Shown here: positions 1 to 6,113 of the stretch, in pieces
How the letters are laid out: every line of letters starts with the position of its first letter
Position numbering within the stretch: position 1 is the first letter of the stretch
DNA from: an uncultured Enterococcus sp.
GTDB lineage: Bacteria; Bacillota; Bacilli; Lactobacillales; Enterococcaceae
NCBI GenBank assembly: GCA_946409145.1
Contig: CAMJVA010000057.1
Location: 1 to 8,649 of the forward strand
Direction of reading: 5' to 3'
DNA: 8,649 bases
Notes under the pieces: model-generated
What the model saw: the letters and a program-made list of their open reading frames with translations, nothing else
Databases searched by the model: none
What the model was told of the DNA's origin: nothing
Translations under genes and position numbers: made by a program

Positions 1-107
1 CTAGCTCCTTACCAAAAGGAACCGTTATTCCAACACCATTTGGTTATTCCGCTAAAGTTTATGACCGAGGAACTACTGGAAACCACATTGATATTTATAT
101 TAGATAA
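1..107 (+). CDS. C-terminal end of a 3D-domain cell-wall protein (partial, 5' end missing)
   Basis: An open frame enters from the left edge (first full codon at 3) and stops at TAA 105-107, giving 34 residues that begin SSLPKGTVIPTPFG and end HIDIYIR. The pattern LPKGT, then a GY-A-V-YDRG stretch, then GNHIDIYI fits the last part of the 3D domain (YuiC/Sps type), which usually reads like LPLGT...GYG-A-ADTGG-IKG-IDLY. The second and third conserved aspartates (in YDRG and HID) are present; the first would lie upstream of the window. In Firmicutes such domains sit at the C-terminus of secreted proteins, often behind LysM or G5 repeats, and act on or bind peptidoglycan. The protein ends within three residues of the domain, so nothing follows it. 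The family call is from memory of the motif and only a short piece is visible. A strong terminator follows directly. Confidence 0.55.
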   Translation, partial: SSLPKGTVIPTPFGYSAKVYDRGTTGNHIDIYIR

Positions 108-110
108 AAT

Positions 111-153
111 AAACGAGTCAGAGACGAATGTTTCTGACTCGTTTTGACTTTTT
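111..153 (+). terminator. Intrinsic terminator of the 3D-domain gene
   Basis: A perfect 12-bp stem (111-122 with 133-144) closes a 10-nt loop and is followed by a T-rich tail (TTTTGACTTTTT). It begins 3 bp after the stop codon. The tail also contains the -35 box of the next promoter, so termination and new initiation are tightly packed. Confidence 0.9.
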
Positions 154-172
154 AAAAAGAGTGCTCTACACT
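144..172 (+). promoter_or_regulatory. Predicted sigma-A promoter of the GNAT gene
   Basis: TTGACT (144-149) and TACACT (167-172) are separated by exactly 17 bp. The -35 box overlaps the end of the preceding terminator. The expected start near 179 would leave a very short leader that begins almost at the ribosome binding site (182-190). Confidence 0.6.
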
Positions 173-196
173 AAATAGAAAAAAGGAGGTTTTAAA

Positions 197-760
197 TTGA
201 TTAGAAAAGCAGAAACAAAAGACTTAAAAGAAATTGCTGAATTAATCTTAGTGATTTTAAAAGATATGGAATTAAATTTCTTAAAGGAAGTACCTGAGTC
301 AGAAGTTCTAGAAATTTTGCAAGAGGCATCACAAATTCCTGATTATCGCTATAGTTTAAAAAGAGGACTCGTTTATGAAAAAGAGGGCGTTGTGGCTGGA
401 GTGGCTTTTGGCTATCCTGATACAGATGAGCCTATTATTGATTTACCCTTAGAACAAATTTTAGTAAAACATGGTTTATCCACTGATTTAAAACTTTTTG
501 AAGATCCAGAAACATTTCCTAATGAATGGTATTTAGATAGTATTTCTGTGGCTAAAAAATTCCAAAATCAAGGTATTGGAACACTTTTACTTGAAGCTAT
601 TCCCAAAGTAGCTAAAGAATATAACAGAGACGTTATTGGCCTTGCTTGTGACAAACAAAATCCCAATGCAAAACGCTTATACGAACGCCAAGGGTTCAAA
701 AGTGTCGGTGTTTACAAACTTTCCGGTCATGATTACGACCATATGCAAAAAAAGATTTAA
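197..760 (+). CDS. GNAT family N-acetyltransferase
   Basis: This 187-residue protein has the single-domain length typical of Gcn5-related N-acetyltransferases, cytosolic enzymes that move an acetyl group from acetyl-CoA to an amine. It opens with the usual N-terminal GNAT strand (MIRKAETKDLKEIAEL). Motif A is clear: a strand ending YLDSISVAKKF, then the acetyl-CoA pyrophosphate-binding loop QNQGIG (residues 123-128) and helix TLLLEAI. Motif B is the stretch CDKQNPNAKRLYERQGF (151-167), where the N-x-x-A-x-x-LYE-x-x-GF pattern is characteristic. The substrate cannot be told from sequence; residues 72-110, between the early strands and motif A, are longer than in minimal members and probably shape the acceptor site. 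Translation starts at TTG 197, set by a near-perfect site AAAGGAGGT at 182-190 with a 6-nt spacer; no ATG lies close by. It is transcribed alone and meets a convergent gene at a shared terminator. Confidence 0.9.
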   Translation: MIRKAETKDLKEIAELILVILKDMELNFLKEVPESEVLEILQEASQIPDYRYSLKRGLVYEKEGVVAGVAFGYPDTDEPIIDLPLEQILVKHGLSTDLKLFEDPETFPNEWYLDSISVAKKFQNQGIGTLLLEAIPKVAKEYNRDVIGLACDKQNPNAKRLYERQGFKSVGVYKLSGHDYDHMQKKI

Positions 761-805
761 ATAAGGAATTTTCAGCTTACTAAAAAATTATTTAGAAAAA
801 AAGAC

Positions 806-860
806 AAAAAAATAAGCCGAGAACGTGTCAAAAAGTATGAGACACTCTCGGCTTATTTTT
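806..860. terminator. Bidirectional intrinsic terminator between convergent genes
   Basis: A 15-bp stem (808-822 with 846-860) continues, after a 2-nt bulge at 823-824, into a further 5 bp (825-829 with 841-845) around an 11-nt loop. The outer arms are an A run on the left and a T run on the right, so the transcript ends in U residues in either direction. It serves the GNAT gene on the plus strand and the LURP-one-like gene on the minus strand, whose stop codon lies only 3 bp beyond. Confidence 0.9.
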
Positions 861-863
861 ATT

Positions 864-1379
864 TTAATTTGTAGTATAACCTGGTTTGAAGTTGGAACAT
901 TTTTCTTTTTGGGTATTATACAACCAATTATCTAAAACAGAGGCGACACAAATGGCTAAGGGTGCGTTTTTTTCTTGGGGAATGGTTAAAACAAAATATT
1001 CTCCCGTTGGAAAAGTCGCCGTTGACATGGACATAATAACTTTTTTAAAGTGACGAATGGTATAATGATGTCCTTTCACATCTCCAGAGACCGTCCAACC
1101 TAAAGAAGGAATGTAGAAAAAATCTACTGGAAAAGGGAAGGCTTTTTTTAAGGTTCCTACTTTTTCATACTGTTCAAAAAGATCATAGCGACTGCCAAAA
1201 GACCAAGGAACTTTTTTTACTGTAGCCAGTAAAGAGCCATCTAAAGCATAAACAGACAAAATATTTGCTCCAGAACCCCAAGTACCTACTAGTAAAAATT
1301 GGCTTAATCCCTGAGAATTTTTCACAGTACTCGTTCCCTTTTGCCCGAGATACTTTTTTGCAATGAGATATTCAGCCAC
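864..1379 (-). CDS. LURP-one-related / tubby C-terminal-like family protein (YxjI type)
   Basis: This 171-residue protein has no signal peptide or membrane segment. It is made of alternating short strands typical of the phospholipid-scramblase/tubby C-terminal-like fold (LOR, DUF567; YxjI in B. subtilis). Visible hallmarks are the strand pair LSVYALDGSLLATVKK (residues 41-56), the central GWTVSGDVKGHHYTI (94-108), in which GD followed by Y-x-I is the family signature, and the FKKVIMSMSTATFPTGEYFVLTI strand pair (111-133). It ends with the A-L-A-I-C-V-A-S-V-L-D strand. The function of bacterial members is unknown; no catalytic residues are expected. The GTG start (1377-1379) is fixed by AAAGGAGG (complement of 1387-1394) at a 7-nt spacing. 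It lies 40 bp downstream of the HAD phosphatase gene with no terminator or clear promoter between, so the two are probably cotranscribed. Confidence 0.65.
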   Translation of the reverse strand: MAEYLIAKKYLGQKGTSTVKNSQGLSQFLLVGTWGSGANILSVYALDGSLLATVKKVPWSFGSRYDLFEQYEKVGTLKKAFPFPVDFFYIPSLGWTVSGDVKGHHYTIRHFKKVIMSMSTATFPTGEYFVLTIPQEKNAPLAICVASVLDNWLYNTQKEKCSNFKPGYTTN

Positions 1380-1419
1380 TAAAGTTCCTCCTTTATCTTT
1401 AAGTTTTAAATTTTTTTGG

Positions 1420-2280
1420 TTATTGTCTTTCTAAAATTTGCTCAATAGCAAAAGCAACCCCATCTTCATCATTGGTTTTAGTGACAAAGCGAGCAATGTC
1501 ATGAACTTCTTTTGGTCCATTTTCCATAGCAAAACTCATTCCAGCTACTTCTAGCATGGACACATCATTAAAATTATCCCCAATCGTTGCTACTTCCTCT
1601 AAAGAAATATTTTTAATTTCTGCCACTTTTTTAACAGCTAAACCTTTTTGGGCTAAAACGTGGTTAATTTCAATATTATTTTTTCCAGAAGAAGTGACCG
1701 TAATATCTTTAATTAAGGCTAATTCTTTTTGGGCTTCTTCTAAAAGATATTCTTGATTGCTAAAAACGATAAATTTTAAAATATCAATGGTGGTATCTTT
1801 TAATACCTCAGAAAAATCATCCACAAAGCGCACATGTAATAATTCTAAGTGCGCTGCAGTCATGGCAATGGCTAGTTTTGGACTGATTTTTGGCCGAGTG
1901 GAAATGTGATGGCTTGTCGTTGCAATCCGCTTCATATGGGAATTAGAGTAGGTTCCTTTTGACGTTGCCAGTTCAAAGTATAAATGGTATTTATTTAAAA
2001 TATCAATGACACTTAAGACAATATCTTGATTAATATTAATGGAAAAAAGTAACTCTCCACTTTCATCAAAAACTTGTGCTCCATTCACTGTAATCATGGG
2101 AAGGTTGAGCCCGGCTCTTTTTAAAACAGGTTTTACTTCTGTCCGCCCACGACCAGTGGCAATCATAAAGTCAATTCCTGCCTGTCTCGCTTTTAAAATG
2201 GCTAATTTATTTCCTTCAGAGATGACAGACTGACTATTAAGCAGCGTCCCATCCATATCAGAAGCCATAAGTTTTATCAA
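1420..2280 (-). CDS. Cof-type HAD-IIB family phosphatase
   Basis: A soluble HAD hydrolase of the Cof/YidA type, which dephosphorylates small phosphometabolites such as sugar phosphates, often with broad specificity. All four HAD motifs are visible: motif I DMDGTLL (nucleophile D8, acid/base D10), motif II in IATGR (T42), motif III lysine K212 in AQKGLAV, and motif IV GDNFND (234-239), whose acidic residues hold Mg2+. Between motifs II and III lies the C2B cap (about residues 85-195) that covers the active site and sets specificity. The reading frame extends upstream to an ATG at 2307, but AAAGGAG (complement of 2289-2295) lies inside that extension. It sits 8 nt before TTG 2278-2280, giving MIKLMASDMDG, the usual start for the family. 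The protein is therefore 286 residues, a normal length. It is the first gene of a likely two-gene minus-strand unit. The substrate is not predictable. Confidence 0.93.
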   Translation of the reverse strand: MIKLMASDMDGTLLNSQSVISEGNKLAILKARQAGIDFMIATGRGRTEVKPVLKRAGLNLPMITVNGAQVFDESGELLFSININQDIVLSVIDILNKYHLYFELATSKGTYSNSHMKRIATTSHHISTRPKISPKLAIAMTAAHLELLHVRFVDDFSEVLKDTTIDILKFIVFSNQEYLLEEAQKELALIKDITVTSSGKNNIEINHVLAQKGLAVKKVAEIKNISLEEVATIGDNFNDVSMLEVAGMSFAMENGPKEVHDIARFVTKTNDEDGVAFAIEQILERQ

Positions 2281-2317
2281 AAAAAACACTCCTTTAATAG
2301 AAAACATTCTTGCGTCT

Positions 2318-2326
2318 ATTCTAACA
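2318..2326 (-). promoter_or_regulatory. Predicted extended -10 promoter of the HAD phosphatase gene
   Basis: Read on the minus strand, this is TGTTAGAAT: TAGAAT preceded by the extended -10 element TGn. No good -35 box is visible at 16-18 bp (the best is TTTTCT), which fits an extended -10 promoter. The predicted leader is about 30 nt. It is divergent from the ung promoter, with the two -10 boxes about 55 bp apart. Confidence 0.5.
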
Positions 2327-2354
2327 CTTTTTATAGGAAGAGAAAAATCTGGAG

Positions 2355-2383
2355 TTGTTTTAGAAAAAAATTTGCGATATTCT
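2355..2383 (+). promoter_or_regulatory. Predicted sigma-A promoter of ung
   Basis: TTGTTT (2355-2360) and TATTCT (2378-2383) are 17 bp apart, and the -10 lies about 20 bp before the ATG at 2404. The ribosome binding site AAGGA (2390-2394) therefore lies at or just after the transcription start, giving a very short leader. Confidence 0.5.
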
Positions 2384-2403
2384 TAAAAAAAGGAAGTGGG
2401 AAA

Positions 2404-3069
2404 ATGTATTCAACCTGGCATAAATTACTCAAAGAAGAGTGGGGAAAACCTTATTTTTTACAATTAAAAAAGTTCGTTAATGAAGAATATCAAACAAAAA
2501 CCATTTATCCAGCTAAAGAAAATATTTTTCAAGCTTTAAAACTCACAGATTACGATCAAGTGAAAGTGGTTATTTTAGGGCAAGATCCTTACCATGAACC
2601 AGGACAAGCCCAAGGATTGAGTTTTTCTGTTCCAAAAGGCGTTTTGTTGCCCCCCTCATTAAGAAATATTTATCAAGAATTACAGACAGATTTAAATATT
2701 CCTAAAAGTACTTCAGGAGATTTAACCCCTTGGGCTAAACAAGGAGTGCTACTCTTAAACACAGTTCTCACTGTTGAAAAAGGAAAAGCGTATTCTCATA
2801 AAGGAAAAGGTTGGGAAATTTTTACTGATCGCATGATGACTTTATTAAATGAAAGAACAGACCCTATTATTTTTATTTTATGGGGAAAAGGGGCCCAAGA
2901 AAAAGAAAAAATGATTGATACTAAAAAACATTTTATTTTAAAAAGTGTTCATCCTTCCCCATTGTCAGCTTATCGAGGTTTTTTTGGCTCAAAACCTTTT
3001 TCAAAAACCAACGAGATTTTAAAAAGTTTAGGAAAAACTCCCATTAACTGGAAAATACCAAATAATTAG
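2404..3069 (+). CDS. ung: Uracil-DNA glycosylase, family 1
   Basis: Removes uracil from DNA, arising by cytosine deamination or dUTP misincorporation, as the first step of base excision repair in the cytosol. All family 1 motifs are intact. The water-activating loop is GQDPYH (59-64, with catalytic D61). PPSLRNIYQEL (83-93) gives the serine/proline-rich DNA-pinching loop. LLLNTVLTV (116-124) carries N119, which reads uracil. HPSPLSAYRGFFG (183-195) holds catalytic H183 and the minor-groove intercalation loop. The length of 221 residues is normal for Firmicutes Ung, and there is no N-terminal extension. The start is ATG 2404 behind AAGGA/GGAAG at 2390-2396. It sits next to pta, a neighbour arrangement common in Lactobacillales, but a separate promoter and a weak hairpin in between suggest they are at least partly independent. 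Confidence 0.98.
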   Translation: MYSTWHKLLKEEWGKPYFLQLKKFVNEEYQTKTIYPAKENIFQALKLTDYDQVKVVILGQDPYHEPGQAQGLSFSVPKGVLLPPSLRNIYQELQTDLNIPKSTSGDLTPWAKQGVLLLNTVLTVEKGKAYSHKGKGWEIFTDRMMTLLNERTDPIIFILWGKGAQEKEKMIDTKKHFILKSVHPSPLSAYRGFFGSKPFSKTNEILKSLGKTPINWKIPNN

Positions 3070-3070
3070 C

Positions 3071-3092
3071 TAGTACAGCTGTTACTATTTTT
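3071..3092 (+). terminator. Weak candidate terminator after ung
   Basis: A 5-bp stem TAGTA/TACTA (3071-3075 with 3083-3087) with a 7-nt loop is followed directly by TTTTT (3088-3092) and, after GCA, seven more T. The stem is short and A/T-rich, so it may be leaky and allow some readthrough into pta. Confidence 0.35.
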
Positions 3093-3188
3093 GCATTTTT
3101 TTAAATCTGTTAGAGAATAGATTTCTTAAGTTTCAAAGAAATAAGAATAGTACAGAGAAAAAAACTGTTTTTTTGTCTGGAAGTAGTG

Positions 3189-3194
3189 TATGAT
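3189..3194 (+). promoter_or_regulatory. Candidate -10 box of pta
   Basis: TATGAT lies 33 bp before the GTG start. No convincing -35 box is found at 16-18 bp; the T-run at 3168-3174 is the only candidate. A separate pta promoter is likely but its exact position is uncertain. The rest of 3093-3188 shows only short A/T-rich inverted repeats, such as AAATCT/AGATTT near 3104-3125, and no cre-like site. Confidence 0.35.
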
Positions 3195-3227
3195 TGAAAG
3201 GTAAATAATCATTTGGAGGGAATTTTT

Positions 3228-4208
3228 GTGGAACTTTTTCAAAGCTTGACTCAAAAAATTACAGGTAAAAACATTAAAATCGTTTTCCCAGAAGCAACTG
3301 ACGCACGTATTTTAGGCGCTGCGGTTCGTCTTAAAGCAGACGGCTTAGTTGAACCTATTTTAATTGGTAACGTGGAAGAAATTAAAAATATTGCTAATGA
3401 TTTAGGTTATAAAACTTCAGGATTTACTTTGTTAGACCCTAACGATTATCCTGAATGGGATGCAATGGTTGAAAGCTTTGTAGAACGTCGTAAAGGGAAA
3501 GCAACCAAAGAACAAGCTGAACAAATTTTAAGAGACCCTAATTATTTTGGAACAATGTTAGTTTATATGGATAAAGCAGATGGAATGGTCTCTGGAGCAA
3601 TTCATTCTACTGGAGATACTGTTCGTCCTGCTTTACAAATTATTAAAACAAAACCAGGAGTTTCTAGAACTTCTGGAGCATTCTTAATGGTTAAAGGCCG
3701 GGATCAAGAAAAATATTTATTCTCTGATTGCGCTATTAACGTTAACCCAGGTGCACAAGAATTAGCAGAAATCGCTGTTGAAAGTGCTAAAACTGCTGCT
3801 TTATTTGATATTGAACCTAAAGTAGCTATGTTAAGCTTCTCTACAAAAGGTTCTGCAAAAGCAGACGAAGTAACTAAAGTTCAAGAAGCAACAAGAATTG
3901 CTAAAGAATTAGCTCCAGAACTTGAGTTAGATGGAGAATTACAATTTGATGCAGCTTACGTTCCTTCAGTTGCTAAACAAAAAGCACCAGACTCTAAAGT
4001 TGCTGGTAAAGCAACAGTCTTCATTTTCCCAGAACTTGAAGCAGGAAACATTGGCTACAAAATTGCACAACGTTTCGGCGGGTTTGAAGCTATTGGACCT
4101 ATCTTACAAGGTTTAAACAAACCAGTTTCTGACCTTTCTCGTGGAGCAAATGAAGAAGATGTTTATAAATTATCTATTATTACTGCTGCTCAAACTTTAT
4201 TAAACTAA
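3228..4208 (+). CDS. pta: Phosphate acetyltransferase
   Basis: Interconverts acetyl-CoA and acetyl phosphate. With acetate kinase, this is the ATP-yielding acetate branch of mixed-acid fermentation in lactic acid bacteria. The protein is the short single-domain form (326 residues), without the N-terminal regulatory domains of the long enterobacterial Pta; in enterococci it is often labelled eutD. Family motifs are intact: IVFPEATDARIL near the N-terminus (18-29), DGMVSGAIHSTGDTVRPAL (118-136), LSFSTKGSA (202-210), ELQFDAAYVPSVA (237-249), FPELEAGNIGYKIAQR (267-282) and DLSRG (302-306). The frame is open from TTG 3213, but that codon is part of the ribosome binding site TTGGAGGG (3213-3220). 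GTG 3228, 7 nt downstream, gives MELFQSLTQK, the normal N-terminus. It ends in a strong terminator, and the gene that often follows in Lactobacillales (tsaE) is not here. Confidence 0.97.
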   Translation: MELFQSLTQKITGKNIKIVFPEATDARILGAAVRLKADGLVEPILIGNVEEIKNIANDLGYKTSGFTLLDPNDYPEWDAMVESFVERRKGKATKEQAEQILRDPNYFGTMLVYMDKADGMVSGAIHSTGDTVRPALQIIKTKPGVSRTSGAFLMVKGRDQEKYLFSDCAINVNPGAQELAEIAVESAKTAALFDIEPKVAMLSFSTKGSAKADEVTKVQEATRIAKELAPELELDGELQFDAAYVPSVAKQKAPDSKVAGKATVFIFPELEAGNIGYKIAQRFGGFEAIGPILQGLNKPVSDLSRGANEEDVYKLSIITAAQTLLN

Positions 4209-4228
4209 AAAAATAACTCTAAATCACT

Positions 4229-4265
4229 AAAAGAGTTGGAAGAATTTTCTTCCAACTCTTTTTTT
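4229..4265 (+). terminator. Strong intrinsic terminator of pta
   Basis: A perfect inverted repeat, AAAAGAGTTGGAAG (4229-4242) with its complement at 4249-4262, around the 6-nt sequence AATTTT, runs into a T tract ending at 4265. The hairpin lies 20 bp after the pta stop and separates the core genes from the accessory operon. Confidence 0.95.
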
Positions 4266-4537
4266 ACATTTTAAACTAGAATAAGTCTAAAAGAGATATA
4301 TTAGAATTGGCGAAAAAATTAGCAAAGTTTAAGGACAAAAAAATTATTTATTTTTTAAGGTATCGGTTAACCAAAAATTGTATTCATACAGAACTAGTTA
4401 TCTTAAAAACTGTTTTAAAAAATGTAAAACAGATTGAAAACAAGTGAAATATGTAATTCGCTTACATTAATAGTAAAAATTACCCAAAAAGATAGTGTAA
4501 TTTTTCTCAAAGTCGCAGAAAAAGACTCAGAAAAGTA
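4266..4537. other. Gene-free AT-rich region upstream of the accessory operon, with inverted repeats
   Basis: No credible coding frame is present on either strand, and no divergent regulator gene is present. Two clean inverted repeats stand out. CTGTTTTA/TAAAACAG (4410-4417 with 4425-4432) has a 7-nt loop. AAAAATTAC/GTAATTTTT (4475-4483 with 4497-4505) has a 13-nt loop. GGTTAACC (4365-4372) is a short palindrome. GAGATATATTAG (4293-4304) matches 9 of 12 positions of the core of the palindrome at 4577-4594, which may be chance in such AT-rich DNA. The stretch is long for a simple promoter and may hold activator or repressor sites, or mark the junction where the operon was acquired. Confidence 0.5.
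4452..4466 (-). promoter_or_regulatory. Upstream cre-like inverted repeat
   Basis: On the minus strand the site reads TGTAAGCGAATTACA. It begins with TGNAARCG, the conserved half of CcpA operators, and has perfect outer arms TGTAA/TTACA. The centre is one base longer than a standard 14-bp cre, so the right half is out of register. It lies about 72 bp upstream of the -35 box. Confidence 0.35.
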
Positions 4538-4566
4538 TTGAAAAAAAATAATGGAAGCGTTATACT
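4538..4566 (+). promoter_or_regulatory. Predicted sigma-A promoter of the permease-hyuA operon
   Basis: TTGAAA (4538-4543) and TATACT (4561-4566) are separated by exactly 17 bp, the best promoter in the window. An A run fills the spacer's upstream part. Transcription should start near 4573, leaving a leader of about 138 nt before the TTG start at 4711. Confidence 0.8.
4551..4564 (+). promoter_or_regulatory. CcpA-binding cre site overlapping the promoter
   Basis: The site TGGAAGCGTTAT (4552-4563), preceded by A, fits the conserved left part of the cre consensus WTGNAARCGYWWW at every defined position. The terminal CA of the right half is not conserved. It lies between -35 and -10 and covers most of the -10 box, so bound CcpA/HPr-Ser-P would block RNA polymerase. 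This predicts repression when a preferred sugar is present. Confidence 0.65.
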
Positions 4567-4576
4567 CTTTTTGTAT

Positions 4577-4594
4577 CTACTGATATATCAGTAG
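4577..4594. promoter_or_regulatory. Perfect 18-bp palindrome, probable operator of a substrate-responsive repressor
   Basis: CTACTGATATATCAGTAG is identical to its own reverse complement over all 18 bases. It lies 10 bp after the -10 box, at about +4 to +21, a classic position for a dimeric repressor to stop initiation. Having no loop, it is suited to binding protein as DNA rather than folding as RNA. The form would suit a GntR- or TetR/MarR-type regulator, but the family cannot be set from the site alone and no regulator gene is in the window. Confidence 0.7.
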
Positions 4595-4624
4595 GTTGTA
4601 AAGAATGGTTTTACTTTTGGGAAT

Positions 4625-4674
4625 GTTCAGAAAATCTCAAAGAAAGGAGTAAAGTTAAAGTAAACCTTCTGAAC
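4625..4674 (+). repeat. Inverted repeat in the operon leader
   Basis: GTTCAGAA (4625-4632) and TTCTGAAC (4667-4674) are perfect complements separated by 34 nt. The enclosed stretch holds AAAGGAG (4643-4649), a good ribosome-binding sequence with no start codon at the right distance. A second pairing, GGTTTTAC (4607-4614) with GTAAACC (4660-4666, one bulged base), would compete with or pseudoknot onto the first. There is no T tract, so it is not a standard terminator. No known riboswitch class is recognised. Confidence 0.4.
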
Positions 4675-4710
4675 CTCTCACACTTCACTTATAAAATGGA
4701 GGTTTAAATT

Positions 4711-6081
4711 TTGGTTAATGTTATTATTGGATTGCTTTTAATTGCATCTTTCGTAGTTATGGTTTGGTACTGTGTAAAAGGCTATAACTTAATGGTTGGT
4801 TTTTTCATTATGGCAACAATTTGGACTGCTCTTGCAATGATTGGAAATGCTTTATCTCCATCTGAAGCTATGGCAGGCAAAGACTGGTTACAAGTTATTA
4901 CCTATGTGTATGCTGATGGACCAGCTGAATACTCTCGTTCCATCTTAGTTAACGTCTTCTTTGGAGCATTCTTTGGTCGTATCTTAGTTGATACAGGGAT
5001 TGCTGCTACTTTAATTAGAAAAGTTACTGAACTTGGGGGAGACAAACCTCGTATTACAATGGCATTATTATGTATTGTTACTGCTGTAATCTTTATGGTT
5101 AACACTGGTATTGGACCAGTTATCTCTATTGCCGTAATTATTTTACCAATTTTACTTTCTTTAGGGATTTCTGCTCCAGTAGCATTATTTGCCTTTATGG
5201 GTTCTATTATGGCGGGTATTTTCTCAAACCCAGTTAACTTCCAACAATATCATACAATCTACAAAGGTTTCAATGAAGCAGCTGCTTCTTACACTTATGG
5301 TGAATATTTCAACTGGTCAATCATTGCTACAATTGTTGCTTTAGTTGTGGTATTTATCGTTGCTAACTTTGGTTCTAAAAAGAAAAAATCTTACGCATGG
5401 GCTGCTAATGCACAATCTGGTGCAACAGACGATGCTCCAATGATTTCTTGGTTAGCAGTTATCTTACCAGTATTATTAGTTTTACTTGTACCAAAAGGCG
5501 GAGAAAATGGTGAAGTTTCCTTCCCAATTATCTTTGGATTTATCGTTGCTGGTTTATGGGCAATGTTATTCACAGGACGTCTTAAAGGTGGTTTCATTGA
5601 AGTTTGCCGTCGTTTAGCAAAATTATTCACTGATGGCTCTATTGACGTTGCGCCAATGATTGGTTTCTTATTAACACTTGCTATGTTTAACAACGCTGCT
5701 ACTTTTGCTGCTCCTTACTTTACAGCAATTCTAGGAGACTTCATTCCACATAGCGCATTTGTCTTAGCTTTAATCTTCGGTGTGTTAACACCACTAGGCT
5801 TCTTCCGTGGACCATTAAACTTAGTAGGTTCCGGTGCTGCTATTTTAGCGGTTGTTTTAGCTGCTAATCCAAATATTCCTGTACAATTCATGTTCCCACT
5901 ATTTGCAACCACAACTATTGCACCTCAACATTTAGATATTACTCAATCTTGGGTTGCTTGGGGCTTTGGTTACGCAAAAGTTTCTTCTGGAGACTTCATG
6001 AAAAAATCCATTCCAGCAGGTTGGATTATCGGAATTATTATGTGTGTCATTACTTACGTTTTATACGGAAGCCTTGTTTAA
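4711..6081 (+). CDS. Ion-transporter superfamily permease (citrate/gluconate transporter-like)
   Basis: A 456-residue integral membrane protein with about 11-13 hydrophobic segments, at roughly residues 1-20, 24-45, 76-100, 115-150 (probably two), 155-172, 203-220, 243-261, 270-288, 312-340, 345-385 (two), and 432-453. Length, segment layout and internal features such as VNTGIGPVISIAVIILPIL (130-148), FSNPVN (171-176) and TPLGFFRGPLN (360-370) resemble the CitMHS/GntP/DcuC group. These are secondary carriers that import carboxylates, usually with protons or cations. A lysine-rich loop (223-226) after the sixth or seventh segment is likely cytoplasmic. There is no signal peptide. The start is TTG 4711, 7 nt behind GGAGGT (4698-4703). 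It is first in the operon and 32 bp before hyuA, so it probably imports the compound hyuA acts on. The exact substrate is unknown; the frequent label 'citrate transporter' should not be read as specificity. Confidence 0.75.
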   Translation: MVNVIIGLLLIASFVVMVWYCVKGYNLMVGFFIMATIWTALAMIGNALSPSEAMAGKDWLQVITYVYADGPAEYSRSILVNVFFGAFFGRILVDTGIAATLIRKVTELGGDKPRITMALLCIVTAVIFMVNTGIGPVISIAVIILPILLSLGISAPVALFAFMGSIMAGIFSNPVNFQQYHTIYKGFNEAAASYTYGEYFNWSIIATIVALVVVFIVANFGSKKKKSYAWAANAQSGATDDAPMISWLAVILPVLLVLLVPKGGENGEVSFPIIFGFIVAGLWAMLFTGRLKGGFIEVCRRLAKLFTDGSIDVAPMIGFLLTLAMFNNAATFAAPYFTAILGDFIPHSAFVLALIFGVLTPLGFFRGPLNLVGSGAAILAVVLAANPNIPVQFMFPLFATTTIAPQHLDITQSWVAWGFGYAKVSSGDFMKKSIPAGWIIGIIMCVITYVLYGSLV

Positions 6082-6113
6082 TTAGTTTAAATATGTAAAA
6101 AAGGGGAATTCTC

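Noticed and set aside
1556..2233. Plus-strand open frames opposite the HAD phosphatase
   Set aside because: They are reverse-complement shadows of a gene with all HAD motifs intact.
2281..2307. ATG 2305-2307 as the start of the HAD phosphatase
   Set aside because: The ribosome binding site lies inside this extension, and the extra residues precede the normal MIKLMASDMDG start.
3213..3227. TTG 3213 as the start of pta, adding MEGIF to the protein
   Set aside because: The codon is part of the ribosome binding site TTGGAGGG itself. GTG 3228 has correct spacing and gives the family's normal N-terminus.
3931..4116. Plus-strand 61-codon frame inside pta
   Set aside because: It is an out-of-frame overlap with the conserved C-terminal half of pta.
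4365..4372. GGTTAACC palindrome as an operator
   Set aside because: An 8-bp palindrome is expected by chance at this length, and it is far from the promoter with no partner site.
4605..4652. A 15-codon frame (MVLLLGMFRKSQRKE) in the operon leader that could be a leader peptide
   Set aside because: It has only a weak ribosome binding site and no run of regulatory codons. No terminator or attenuator follows it.
4902..5912. Antisense open frames opposite the permease gene (4902-5105, 5391-5693, 5715-5912)
   Set aside because: They are shadows of a strongly coding membrane protein, with no ribosome binding sites or recognisable products.
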